From contig OZ246890.1 of NCBI GenBank assembly GCA_965231815.1, forward strand, positions 2,170,001-2,234,000: 64,000 nucleotides of DNA, in the 5' to 3' direction. Shown in pieces: positions 27,977 to 46,566 of the stretch (its first letter is position 1; each line of letters starts with the position of its first letter). The notes beneath the pieces were generated by a model, which saw nothing but the letters and a program-made list of their open reading frames with translations, had not been told where the DNA came from and searched no databases. Both the position numbers and the translations under genes were made by a program. Origin of the DNA: JAPPFW01 sp965231815 (GTDB taxonomy: Bacteria; Actinomycetota; Acidimicrobiia; Spongiisociales; Spongiisociaceae).

Positions 27977-28164
27977 CCCCGATTATTCGCGCCTTTTGGG
28001 GGGGGTGACGCGGGATACCCTAACCGGCGATTATGGACTGTGTAGTGGCGGTCCGTGATCGTGGTTAGGAGGGCACCCTATGGTGAAGGCTAGCAGTAGC
28101 AGAGCCTTGGGGGTAGAGGTCGGAGAGTCGGGGGTTGTGGATGTTGGGCGGGTTTGAATCAGGG
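27977..28164. mobile_element. IS1380-derived mini-element, 188 bp
   Basis: The left end CCCCGATTATTCGCG and right end GAATCAGGG are flanked by CCAG on both sides. The interior keeps the start of the transposase: ATG 28081 opens MVKASSSRALGVEVGESG, which matches the first residues of the complete element's transposase, then jumps to the right end. It shows directly how the mini-elements arise by internal deletion. Confidence 0.8.
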
Positions 28165-28204
28165 CCAGACAACAGGAATGCCGGTACCTGCGGGGGGATA
28201 AAAC

Positions 28205-29392
28205 TTATCGGGGCCCGACACCGGCGACCAGATCCGGAAGTAGCTCGGCAACCGTCTCCAGATCGTTCAACGAGTCCGCGGCTACTAGGTGGTTGAGATG
28301 GGGGGCGGCTCGGCGCATGCCACGGGTCAGGGGGCGGTAAGAAGGATCAGCCTTCAGCGGGCTCATCCACACCAGGGAGTAGGCAAGCCGGGACAGGCGA
28401 GCGACTTGGGCCTCCATGAGTTCCGGATCGCCCGTTTCCAAGCCATCCGATGCCACCAGAACCACCGCCCCTCTCGCGTGCTGCAAACCGAGAGGATCCC
28501 CGAGCAACGACCGTAACGAAGAGCCGATCCTGGTCCCTCCGGCCCAATCGACCACCGCGGTAGATGCTCGCTCGACGGCTCGGTCCGGGTCCCGCTCCTT
28601 GAGGAAATCGGTGGTGCGGGTGAGCCTGGTGCCGAAACAGTAGACCTCCGTCTTCAGGCTGCCCGACACGAGTCCGTATGCCAGGTGCAGCATGGCCCTC
28701 GACTGGGTGGACATCGATCCGGAGACGTTTACCAGCAGCAACAAACGCCGCGGGGTCAGGACGCGTCGGCGCCATGCTCTCCGGAGGATCTCACCGTCAC
28801 TCTGCAACGCCATCCGGACGGTCCTGCGCATATCGAGCCGGGTTCCGGTCGAGGAGGGTCGGAGCCGCCTGGTACGCCGACGGGGGATCCGGAACTCGAT
28901 GCGGGCGACGAGAGTACCGAGGCAGGCCTTCTCCTCGTCTGTCCATTCCGCGAATGATCGGTGCCGGAGCGTCTCGTACAGGGAGGCCACCGCTCCCGGA
29001 TCGGGGCTCTGTTCTTCCACAGGTTCCCCGGCGCCTGTCCGGACGGATAGGGAGTCGATCAATAGAGACCGTTCCTCGCTCGGATCGGAAGTTGTCACGT
29101 CGGTTGGCGGGGACTCCGGATCCTCGTCCTCGGCGCGGTCGGCCGCTAGAACCTGTTCCGATCCGAGGAAAAAGGAGGCAAATGCCGCATCGTAGGTGGG
29201 GACATCGGCGAATCCGGAGATCAGGCAGATTCTTCCCGCCCAATACAGATCGTCGAGGTGGTCGATTCCGAGAGCCGATACAGCTCTGCCGAAGGTCACG
29301 ATCTCGGCCGGGCTTACGCTGACTCCCTGCGTACGGAGAGCCTGCCCGAAAGAAACCAGGATCCGGGTCGGATCGTCCGTAAGCGCGATCAA
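28205..29392 (-). CDS. VWA-domain protein, CoxE-like
   Basis: A 395-residue protein of the CoxE type, which works with a MoxR ATPase in maturation of molybdenum hydroxylases. The C-terminal von Willebrand A domain has LLLLVNVSGSMS near residue 220 and later ASDGLETGDP. The usual MIDAS motif is DxSxS; here the first Asp is Asn, so metal binding may be weakened. The TTG at 29392 overlaps the stop of the MoxR gene (TTGA) and gives a sensible N-terminus; the longer frame lies inside the upstream gene. It is the last gene of the operon. Confidence 0.82.
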   Translation of the reverse strand: MIALTDDPTRILVSFGQALRTQGVSVSPAEIVTFGRAVSALGIDHLDDLYWAGRICLISGFADVPTYDAAFASFFLGSEQVLAADRAEDEDPESPPTDVTTSDPSEERSLLIDSLSVRTGAGEPVEEQSPDPGAVASLYETLRHRSFAEWTDEEKACLGTLVARIEFRIPRRRTRRLRPSSTGTRLDMRRTVRMALQSDGEILRRAWRRRVLTPRRLLLLVNVSGSMSTQSRAMLHLAYGLVSGSLKTEVYCFGTRLTRTTDFLKERDPDRAVERASTAVVDWAGGTRIGSSLRSLLGDPLGLQHARGAVVLVASDGLETGDPELMEAQVARLSRLAYSLVWMSPLKADPSYRPLTRGMRRAAPHLNHLVAADSLNDLETVAELLPDLVAGVGPR

Positions 29393-30303
29393 TCGAGTAC
29401 TTCTTGCAGTACGGGCGTGACCCGATCTATGTCCTCTCTTTGCTTCAGCAAGGCGCCGAGCGTGGGGGCCACCGAATCGCACTCGAGTCGTTCGATATCG
29501 AGAAGGTTCAAGGTGAGCGCCCAGTTGATTGTCTCGGCGATCCCGGGCGCCTTGACCAGGTCGAGGCGCCGGAACCGGTGAACCGCCTCCACTATCCGTC
29601 GCACCAGGTCCTCGGGAAGTTCCGGTACCCGGGCTCGTACGATCGCCATCTCGCGATCCGGATCCGGATAATCGATCCAGTGGTACAGGCAGCGTCGTTT
29701 GAGGGCGTCGTGGAGTTCGCGCGTCCGGTTTGTGGTCAGTACCACTATGGGTGGTTCGTCGGCCCTGATGGCGCCGATTTCAGGGATCGAGATCCGGAAG
29801 TCCGCCAGGACCTCCAGCAGGAACGCCTCGAACTCGTCGTCCGCTCGGTCGATCTCGTCGATCAGCAGCACCGCGCTCGCGCCGGCCCTGATGGCTTCGA
29901 GCAGGGGACGCTCGCTGAGGAAGCGTGATTGGTACAGGTCGTGGACGACTTGCTCCTTGTCGGTCCTGCTATCTCCCACGGCGCGCAGATAGAGGAGTTG
30001 GCGAGGGTAGTCCCATTCGTAGAGTGCCTGGCTCGAGTCGATACCCTCGTAACACTGGAGGTGAACGACCCGCCGATCCAAGGCTCGAGCGATGGCTCGG
30101 GCGACCTCGGTCTTGCCTACCCCCACTTCTCCTTCGAGCAGGAGGGGTAGGTTGAGTGAGGTAGCGAGGAAGACGGCCGTGGCCAAGCCCCGATCAGCCA
30201 GGTAATCGAACTCGGCCAGCCGTTCCTCTACATTCCGGACGTCAGCGAACCAGCGACGGACCGGCCTGGAACCATAGTCGGGATCGGAATCCGGTCTCAT
30301 CAT
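29389..30303 (-). CDS. MoxR-family AAA+ ATPase, CoxD-like
   Basis: A 304-residue AAA+ chaperone-like ATPase with Walker A GEVGVGKTE near residue 58, Walker B LLIDEIDRAD near residue 146, sensor 1 VLTTNRTREL and a C-terminal lid. CoxD proteins help install the metal cofactor in CO-dehydrogenase-like enzymes. The position between the hydroxylase genes and the VWA protein, with 3 nt overlap, supports this accessory role. Confidence 0.88.
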   Translation of the reverse strand: MMRPDSDPDYGSRPVRRWFADVRNVEERLAEFDYLADRGLATAVFLATSLNLPLLLEGEVGVGKTEVARAIARALDRRVVHLQCYEGIDSSQALYEWDYPRQLLYLRAVGDSRTDKEQVVHDLYQSRFLSERPLLEAIRAGASAVLLIDEIDRADDEFEAFLLEVLADFRISIPEIGAIRADEPPIVVLTTNRTRELHDALKRRCLYHWIDYPDPDREMAIVRARVPELPEDLVRRIVEAVHRFRRLDLVKAPGIAETINWALTLNLLDIERLECDSVAPTLGALLKQREDIDRVTPVLQEVLD

Positions 30304-30360
30304 TCGTCCCTCAGCCCGTGTGACCCGAGCGGCGCGGCGCCGTGTCCCTTCGGTCGGTGC

Positions 30361-31767
30361 TCAGCTTGTCTTGTCGTACGGATACCTCGGAATGTACCGG
30401 CCGTAGGACGGATCCCCGACTATCTCGCCCGCCTCCATCACCACGCTTCCGCGCACGATGGTCTGGGTGGGCCAACCCTTCATGTTCCAGCCGTCGTAGA
30501 GACCCCAATCCGCCGCCGATTGCATGTACTCCGGTGTTACCACCCGCTCCCGGTCGAGGTCGACGATGGCGAAGTCGGCGTCGGATCCGACCCGAAGGAC
30601 ACCCTTCTTGGGGTAGAGTCCCCAAACCTCGGCATTCTGCAGGCCCAAGATCCGGGACACATCGGGCAGTGAGATACGACCCTTGTGATAGCCCTCGCTG
30701 AGCATCACGGGCAACAGCATGCCCATACCCGGGAAACCCGGCACCGCATCCCAGATACTCTGCTTTACCTTGTCCGGTTTGGCTACCACCGTCGAATGAT
30801 CGGAACCGACGCAGGTCACGGTCCCGTCGCGGAGGCCTTCCCACAGCCTCTCCTGGCTCTCTGCATCGCGCAGCGGGGGGTTCACCTTGGCCAGGCTGCC
30901 CACCTTGTCGTTGTCGTACTTGGTCAGCACCAGGTAGTGGGGACAGGTCTCGGCGATCACGTCGACGCCTTCGGCCTTCGCCCGGCGGACCCAGTCGACT
31001 CCCCGACCGATAGTCATGTGAACTATGTAGAGCTGGGAGTTGGTTTCCTTCGTGTACCAGATCGCTCGCCTGGTCGCTTCCTCCTCGGCGATGTCGGGCC
31101 GGGCGTCGGTCCACGCCTTGAGGTCGGTCCTACCCGCGGCGATGTACTTGGCCTTCAGGTTGTGGATGATGGACATGTTCTCCGCATGCACCATGGCGAT
31201 GGCGGGCTTGCCGATAGCGGCTACCTGGCGGAGGCCGGCCAGGAACTGGGCGTCGTCGACCGCCAAGATCCCGAACACCGACGCCTCGTCCTGCGTGTAG
31301 GCCATGTAAAACTTGTACGAGGTGATGCCGCAGTCATAGGCCATCGCCGGCAGTTCTTCGATCTGTTGATCGGTTCCGATCACGGCGCTGAAGCCCGCAT
31401 CGATGACCGAATCACGCTGAACCGCCTCCAGCGCCCATGGGTAGTAGTCCAGGAAGGAGACCGAGGCGTCCTCCCTGTTGAGGAGGGTGGGGACCATGGT
31501 GGTGCATCCGCCGATGGCGGCATTGCGAGTCTCGGTCTTCACGTTGACGTCGAACGGACTCTGGAAGGTCTGGAGGTGAACGTGCGGGTCGATAGCCCCC
31601 GGAAACACGTGCAGATCAGTAGCGTCGATGGTGCGTCCGCCGTTGCGGAGCATGCCCGGCGCCGCGATGGCCGCGATCTTCCCGTCAAGGACACCTATGT
31701 CGCCCGGGACCGCCTCGTCGGTGAACACGAGCGTTCCCCCGTGGATTACCAGATCGAAGTTACTCAT
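30361..31767 (-). CDS. Dihydropyrimidinase/hydantoinase-family amidohydrolase
   Basis: Cyclic amidohydrolase of 468 residues that opens dihydropyrimidine, hydantoin or allantoin rings. The binuclear metal site is visible: GAIDPHVHL near residue 56, the carboxylated Lys in TSYKFYMAY near residue 150, MVHAEN near 193, IVHMTIG near 250 and CVGSDHS near 322. It lies between the MoxR gene and the hydroxylase subunit genes on the same strand, suggesting oxidation and ring opening of an N-heterocycle in one pathway (inference). The exact substrate is undetermined. Confidence 0.9.
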   Translation of the reverse strand: MSNFDLVIHGGTLVFTDEAVPGDIGVLDGKIAAIAAPGMLRNGGRTIDATDLHVFPGAIDPHVHLQTFQSPFDVNVKTETRNAAIGGCTTMVPTLLNREDASVSFLDYYPWALEAVQRDSVIDAGFSAVIGTDQQIEELPAMAYDCGITSYKFYMAYTQDEASVFGILAVDDAQFLAGLRQVAAIGKPAIAMVHAENMSIIHNLKAKYIAAGRTDLKAWTDARPDIAEEEATRRAIWYTKETNSQLYIVHMTIGRGVDWVRRAKAEGVDVIAETCPHYLVLTKYDNDKVGSLAKVNPPLRDAESQERLWEGLRDGTVTCVGSDHSTVVAKPDKVKQSIWDAVPGFPGMGMLLPVMLSEGYHKGRISLPDVSRILGLQNAEVWGLYPKKGVLRVGSDADFAIVDLDRERVVTPEYMQSAADWGLYDGWNMKGWPTQTIVRGSVVMEAGEIVGDPSYGRYIPRYPYDKTS

Positions 31768-31824
31768 TAATCTTGCTCTCCTGTTCCTTCTCTTCTAACC
31801 GAGATATTCCACTATGACGGTTGG

Positions 31825-32313
31825 TCACGAAGTTCTCTCCCCCGAACGTATTCGGGCCGCGGCGTCCTCGATCGAATCGACAATGAAGTGGTACCCGGTA
31901 CACCGGCAGAGATTACCCGCTATCCCGTGGCGTATCTCTTGCTCGCTCGGGTCGGGGTTCTCCCGTAGCAGGACGAGTGTGGAGAGGATCATTCCCGGCG
32001 TGCAGAAACCGCACTGCAAGCCCTGGTTATCGATGAAAGCTTCCTGGATGGGGTGGAGGTCGTGAGGTCCTGTGCTCATCGATTCGATGGTCCGGACGTC
32101 TTGGCCATGGGCGTCGGCGGCTAGGACGCAGCATGACTTCACGGTCTGGCCGTCGAGTAACACCGTACAGGCCCCGCAGTTGCCGGTGGCACAGCCCAAG
32201 TGAGTGCCGGTGAGGCGGAGCTCGTCTCGGAGCATGTCTACCAGGATGGTCCGCGTGTCGACATCTACAGTGGTTTTCTTACCGTTGACGGTCAGGCTGA
32301 TCCGGCTTTTCAT
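31825..32313 (-). CDS. 2Fe-2S subunit of molybdenum hydroxylase (CoxS-like)
   Basis: Small electron-transfer subunit of 162 residues. The plant-type cluster is bound by GCATGNCGACTVLLDG near residue 42, and the C-terminal helical domain has CGFCTPGMI and NLCRCTGY for the second cluster, as in xanthine dehydrogenase and CoxS. ATG 32313 is chosen by domain start; the longer upstream frame is antisense-like. It follows the FAD subunit gene after a gap of 7 nt. Confidence 0.95.
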   Translation of the reverse strand: MKSRISLTVNGKKTTVDVDTRTILVDMLRDELRLTGTHLGCATGNCGACTVLLDGQTVKSCCVLAADAHGQDVRTIESMSTGPHDLHPIQEAFIDNQGLQCGFCTPGMILSTLVLLRENPDPSEQEIRHGIAGNLCRCTGYHFIVDSIEDAAARIRSGERTS

Positions 32314-32320
32314 GACTCGA

Positions 32321-33175
32321 TCACCTCGGTGGCATGTTGGTAATGGCCTGCTGCACCGCTCGTCTTGCGAACACGCCTGCCATGTGGCGGCGGTATTCGG
32401 CATCCGAGTGGATGTCGGACGAAGCGTACTCGGCGGCGTCAAAGGCCTGCGCGGCGAGCGATTCGAAGGCATCGGGTCGGGGTCCGTCGGAGAAGGCGTC
32501 GGATGCGTCGACCACCACCGGGGTGGGACCAACTCCGCCGATAGCGACTCTCACGGATTCGAAACCAGGTCCGATGAGGGCAGCGGCGTTGACAATGGCA
32601 AAGCTGCCTTCGACCCGGGCGAAGCGTACGTACGCCGAACCGGCGCCGGACGGTTGGGGAGGGATGTGGATGGCGGTAACCAACTCGTCGGGCTCCCGGG
32701 CGGTGAACATCAGATCGATCAGGAACTCGTCCGCACGCATCCGGCGGGTTCCCTTGGCGCCGGTGAGTTCGATATCCGCTCGGGCAACCACCACCACCGG
32801 CGAGTAGTCACCGGCCGGATCGGCATGGCACAGACTTCCGGCGAGCGTGCCACGGTTCCGCACCTGCACGTCTCCAATGGCGCCCGCGGCGGCGGAGAGC
32901 ATCGGCGCATGAGCCGTAATGAGAGGATCGGTCATGACCATATGGTGGCGTACCATGGCGCCGATCCGGAGTTGGCCGTCCAAGCTGATCGCGGCGAGGT
33001 CCGTGATGTGGTTGAGCGACATGACCACATCCGGCTGTACGATTCCGAGGTTCATCATCGGCAGCAGGCTCATGCCTCCGGCGAGGACGGTTATGTCGTC
33101 TCCCTGATCGGCCAGCAACGCAACGGCCTCGGCGGTTGTTTTCGGTCGGAGGAGTTCCAGTTCCCGTGTTATCAA
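32321..33175 (-). CDS. FAD subunit of molybdenum hydroxylase (CoxM-like)
   Basis: Flavoprotein subunit of 284 residues with the FAD pyrophosphate motif VLAGGMSLLPMM near residue 31 and GDVQVRNRGTLAGSLCHADP near residue 101, both hallmarks of the CoxM/XdhB family. The TTG start at 33175 overlaps the stop of the large subunit (TTGA). The Liv and NCS2 transporters elsewhere in the window could supply substrates, but that link is speculative. Confidence 0.95.
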   Translation of the reverse strand: MITRELELLRPKTTAEAVALLADQGDDITVLAGGMSLLPMMNLGIVQPDVVMSLNHITDLAAISLDGQLRIGAMVRHHMVMTDPLITAHAPMLSAAAGAIGDVQVRNRGTLAGSLCHADPAGDYSPVVVVARADIELTGAKGTRRMRADEFLIDLMFTAREPDELVTAIHIPPQPSGAGSAYVRFARVEGSFAIVNAAALIGPGFESVRVAIGGVGPTPVVVDASDAFSDGPRPDAFESLAAQAFDAAEYASSDIHSDAEYRRHMAGVFARRAVQQAITNMPPR

Positions 33176-35580
33176 AGCGTTACCCCTTGGCGTTGGCGGG
33201 CTTCGTTGATGGCGTGCCAGACCCGGCCGGGGGTGAGGATCAATTCGTTGATCTCCAGGTCGAGTTCGGGCAGAGCGTTCTCGATGGCGCTACACAGTGC
33301 GTTGAGGCAGGCGCCGACACCGGACTCGCCGACTCCCTTCATTCCGAGCGGGGTGAATGGTGAAGGTGTCTCCTGATGTTCGACTTCGAACCTAGGGAGC
33401 TCGACAGCCGTCGGGATCGTGTAGTCCATCAAGGTGGCTGTCAAGAGCTGGCCGTTGGAGTCGTATGCCAGCTGCTCGAACATCGTGCCGCCGATACCTT
33501 GGGCTATGGACCCGTGCAGGTTGGCGGTGACCAGCAACGGGTTGATTACCGTGCCCGCGTCGTCGACGAGACAGAACCTAAGGATCTCGACCCCTCCCGT
33601 GTCGGGGTCGACCTCGACGATGCAGGCCGCGCTGCCGCTGGGCCAAGCCGGATAGTTACTGAACCTCCCCTGTTTCTCCGGCTGGTGGTAGACGTTGCCC
33701 ATACGGAAGTAACGCGTGGATTCGAGGCCGGGCTCCTCCTCGTCCGCGTACTCGCCGAACGTGTGCCGATATACCTGGTTGGCGACATCGTCAAAGCGGA
33801 CGTTGCGGCTCTCCGCTCCCAAGACGAAGATCCTCCCGTGCGCGGCGTCGAGATCCTCGGGTGCAGCCTCCAGCATCTTTCCGGCGATACGGAACATCTT
33901 CTCCCGCAACTCCGTAGCGGCGGCCTGTACTGCCGAACCCCCGTACATGGTGGCTCTCGAGCTGAAATTACCCAGGCCGTATGGGCAGGACTCCGTGTCG
34001 CCTTGGATAACCTTGATTCGTTCCATGTCGCAACCGAGGAACTCGGCTGCGATCTGAGCCATTGCGGTCTCGTTTCCGCAGCCCGGCGAGGTAACCCCGG
34101 TCAAGACCGTGACATCCCCGGACGGGGCCACCCTGACGGTCGCTCCGTCGTAGGCCGAAATAAGGACCGCGCCCGGCATGGCACAGCCCTCGGGCGTCAG
34201 CTCCTGGCTGATGCCGATCCCTACGTAACGGCCTTCCTCTCTCGCCCGGCGTTGCAACTCGGGAAAGTCTTCCCAGCCCACCATCTCCAGCACCCTTTCC
34301 AAGGACCCGGGGTAGTCTCCGCTGTCGAGCATGGCGCCGGAAGGCTGCGAGTAGGGGAACTCGTCCGGCTGGATGAAGTTACGGTAACGGACGGTAGCTC
34401 GGTCGATGCCGGTCTCCCGGGAGACGCGGTCGATGATGCGTTCCATTAGGAAGGTGGCGGAGTCCTTCCCGAAACCCCGGTAGGCGTTCCACGGGGTTTT
34501 GTTGGTGACCACTACCGAGAGACGGATCCGGTTGTTGGGCACTCGATAGACGGTGGGCAGGCAGTAAGCGGTGACGAACGACTGGCCCCAACCCAGCAGG
34601 GCGGTTGGAGCGCCGACGTCGGCGACGACGTTTATGTCGAGGCCGGTGACGATCCCGTTGTCATTGAAAGCGGCCCGGTAATCGAACCTGACATCGCGGG
34701 AGTGTCCGGTCGTGGCGAAGTTCTCGTCACGACCTTCTATCCATTTGATCGAACGGTGGAGCTTTCTCGCAAGATATGCAATAAGCGGCTGCTCCTGGAA
34801 GGGGGGCTGTTTCAATCCGAAGGCGCCTCCGACGTTCGGCTGGATCACATGTATGGTCCGCTCGGGAATATCCAGGGTCTCGGCGAGAAAGGTTCTCAGG
34901 GGGTGGGGGTTCTGGGTCGACTCCCACAGGGTGAGCTTGTCCTGGTACGGGTCGTAGCGGGCCACCGAGCCACGCGGCTCCAGCGACACCCCGGTAATCC
35001 TTTCCGAACGGACTTCTCCTTCGATGATTCGCTCGGCGCTCTCGAAGGCGCCCTCCATGTCCCCGGTTCGCCAGTCGCGGGTGGTGAGGAGATTGTCGCC
35101 CCACTCCGGTTCGACCAGCACGGCGCCGGCTTCGAGCGCCTCCCTCGGGTCGGTGACGGCCGGTAGCACCTCGTAGGAAACGTCGATCAGCCCGATTGCT
35201 TCGAAAGCGGTATTCTTCGATTCCGCTACCACCGCGGCGACCGCCTCGCCGACGTAGCGAACCCGGTCCGGCGCCAGCGCATACCAGTCCACGCCCTTGG
35301 CGCCGATTTCCTTGGTATTCCAAGCTTCGGGGATCGGACGCATCTCGGCCTTGGCCTCGACACCGGTCATTACATAAACCACGCCATCCAGCGCCTCGGC
35401 GGAGGACGTGTCGACGGAAAGGATGCGGGCGGCCGCGTGAGGGCTGCGCAGAATCGCCAGGTGAGCCATATCCGGCAGGACGATGTCGGAAACGAACAAG
35501 CCCTTTCCGGCGGCGAGCTCTCGGTTGGTCAGGCCCAGATATGGTTTGCCCACATGGCGGAGCGTGCTCGTGGTTGTCAC
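33172..35580 (-). CDS. Molybdopterin subunit of hydroxylase (CoxL-like, not form I)
   Basis: Catalytic subunit of 802 residues. Molybdopterin motifs include QPNVGGAFGLKQ near residue 240 and the C-terminal PLGMKGVGESG with the catalytic Glu. The active-site loop reads NAYRGFGKDS near residue 365, unlike form I CO dehydrogenase (AYxCSFR) and different from the usual form II AYRGAGR, so a CO-oxidising role is unlikely. With the hydantoinase next door, an N-heterocycle hydroxylase is more likely (inference). GTG 35580 begins TTTSTLRHVGKPYLG; the longer frame to 35679 adds a non-conserved stretch. Confidence 0.9.
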   Translation of the reverse strand: MTTTSTLRHVGKPYLGLTNRELAAGKGLFVSDIVLPDMAHLAILRSPHAAARILSVDTSSAEALDGVVYVMTGVEAKAEMRPIPEAWNTKEIGAKGVDWYALAPDRVRYVGEAVAAVVAESKNTAFEAIGLIDVSYEVLPAVTDPREALEAGAVLVEPEWGDNLLTTRDWRTGDMEGAFESAERIIEGEVRSERITGVSLEPRGSVARYDPYQDKLTLWESTQNPHPLRTFLAETLDIPERTIHVIQPNVGGAFGLKQPPFQEQPLIAYLARKLHRSIKWIEGRDENFATTGHSRDVRFDYRAAFNDNGIVTGLDINVVADVGAPTALLGWGQSFVTAYCLPTVYRVPNNRIRLSVVVTNKTPWNAYRGFGKDSATFLMERIIDRVSRETGIDRATVRYRNFIQPDEFPYSQPSGAMLDSGDYPGSLERVLEMVGWEDFPELQRRAREEGRYVGIGISQELTPEGCAMPGAVLISAYDGATVRVAPSGDVTVLTGVTSPGCGNETAMAQIAAEFLGCDMERIKVIQGDTESCPYGLGNFSSRATMYGGSAVQAAATELREKMFRIAGKMLEAAPEDLDAAHGRIFVLGAESRNVRFDDVANQVYRHTFGEYADEEEPGLESTRYFRMGNVYHQPEKQGRFSNYPAWPSGSAACIVEVDPDTGGVEILRFCLVDDAGTVINPLLVTANLHGSIAQGIGGTMFEQLAYDSNGQLLTATLMDYTIPTAVELPRFEVEHQETPSPFTPLGMKGVGESGVGACLNALCSAIENALPELDLEINELILTPGRVWHAINEARQRQGVTL

Positions 35581-35977
35581 AGGTCCTTCCTGGAGTTCAT
35601 GAGTGGCAGGTACGGGATCGATCGGGACATACCGATCAAGACTTGCAACCTTGAACGTCCGGTCCGGTTCCAGAGGCACAATCCGTCGAAGGGCATGGCT
35701 CGCGAAGCTAGCAGAACGGGTCCCTGTTCAGGAATCAACTCCCATATGGTGGAAACCACGCTCGACTGCGCCCGGCTTCACCCGGCGGCTGAAGGTTCCG
35801 ACGGGTGAAGCCCGGGACGGAGCGGGAGAGCGGGTGCGACGATGAGCGACAACCATGATGTAAGAGCGTTACATCGTATACAAAATCGAACCATTGATCG
35901 TATCCATATGGAAGGGTCATGCCGATGGCCACTACGATGAGTTTCAGCGCAGCGGACTGAGATACCGATCGTCCGGT
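35581..35977. other. Intergenic region between hydroxylase operon and PKS 3' end
   Basis: About 400 bases without a gene. It should hold the promoter of the minus-strand hydroxylase operon. An inverted repeat at 35857-35875 is listed separately; the sequence just right of it is locally AT-rich (35870-35940), in contrast to its surroundings. Confidence 0.6.
35857..35875. promoter_or_regulatory. Candidate operator upstream of hydroxylase operon
   Basis: GATGTAA-GAGCG-TTACATC is a perfect 7 bp inverted repeat with 5 nt spacing, about 280 nt before the large-subunit start. GTATAC follows immediately. Such sites are typical of GntR or TetR family repressors, but no regulator gene adjoins it. Confidence 0.45.
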
Positions 35978-45610
<9,633 letters not shown>

Positions 45611-45741
45611 GCGCTGCTCACTCCCTCGCTACGAGGCAGGCTGACATTCGTTTACTGCTAACTGCCTCAATAGACGTTCCGGCGGTCTAACCTTTGCCCA
45701 CACATTGAGAGGTTACCCAGATCCGTGAGGCCCCGGCCACC

Positions 45742-46449
45742 ATGCCTTCCGTGGTCGCCGATCCGTGGTGGGCGCCGTATCGGCGATACGGGGAAACCGT
45801 CGTCATGCATGTCGAGATCGCCGCGGACGAAACCACGGAGCGCGAGGCGGTGGCATGGTTGGACGAAGCGGAGAGATCGCGTTGGATGGGCTACCCGTAT
45901 CCGGGACCGAGGAGGCGTTTCGGATTGTGCCGGTCTGCGCTTCGCGCGATCCTCGCAGCGCAACTCGGTTGCAGGGGCGATGAGATCGCATTCGGCGAGG
46001 GGGATCGAGGGAAGCCTTTCGTGTTGGTGCGCGGTGGTCCTGCCCCGATCAGCTTCAATGTCAGCCACAGCGGCCGGCACGGATTGATCGCGATCGCGCC
46101 CGCCGGCCGAGTCGGCGTAGACATAGAGGAGCGCTCTGATCGTCCATATCTGGACACGGTGATCGAGGCTGTGCTGAGCCGGGAGGAGCGGTCGGAGATC
46201 GAAGGTCTGTCCAACGATCTCAGGCTGTATTCGTTCTATCGTCTGTGGACGATCAAGGAGGCAATCATCAAGGCCATCGGAGTCGGCCATAGACTTGACG
46301 TTGCGTCGATCACGGTTCCAGCATCGATGCGCCAGGGTTCGAGGACCTCTATCTACCAATCTCGGTCCTTAGCGGGTATTTCCCTGAACCTGGAGGATAT
46401 GGGGAGTAAAGACTTTGCAGCAGCGCTCGCGTATGAGATACCGAATTGA
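45742..46449 (+). CDS. 4'-phosphopantetheinyl transferase, Sfp type
   Basis: Activates carrier proteins by attaching the CoA-derived arm to the conserved serine. Sfp-family motifs over 235 residues: FNVSHSGRHGLIAIA near residue 110, VGVDIEER near residue 128 with metal-binding Asp/Glu, and FYRLWTIKEAIIKAIG near residue 170 (W-x-x-K-E-A). It is divergent from the PKS with 131 nt between their starts, so both may share a control region, and it probably serves the PKS ACP and the small ACP at 47523-47768. Confidence 0.92.
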   Translation: MPSVVADPWWAPYRRYGETVVMHVEIAADETTEREAVAWLDEAERSRWMGYPYPGPRRRFGLCRSALRAILAAQLGCRGDEIAFGEGDRGKPFVLVRGGPAPISFNVSHSGRHGLIAIAPAGRVGVDIEERSDRPYLDTVIEAVLSREERSEIEGLSNDLRLYSFYRLWTIKEAIIKAIGVGHRLDVASITVPASMRQGSRTSIYQSRSLAGISLNLEDMGSKDFAAALAYEIPN

Positions 46450-46566
46450 TTCACAGCAACTCAGCTTGCCGGACACTCTGAATCCTCATGTGGTGGATAA
46501 CCGGCGAACGGTACGGATTGTGACAGCATACTCAAGCGGCATCAGGCGTACTCCTTCTTCGCACCG

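Noticed and set aside
30685..31770. 361-codon plus-strand frame opposite the hydantoinase
   Set aside because: Antisense shadow; the minus-strand frame has all metal-binding motifs.
33172..35580. Possible form I CO dehydrogenase large subunit
   Set aside because: The loop reads AYRGFGK, not AYxCSFR, so a CO-oxidising assignment is not supported.
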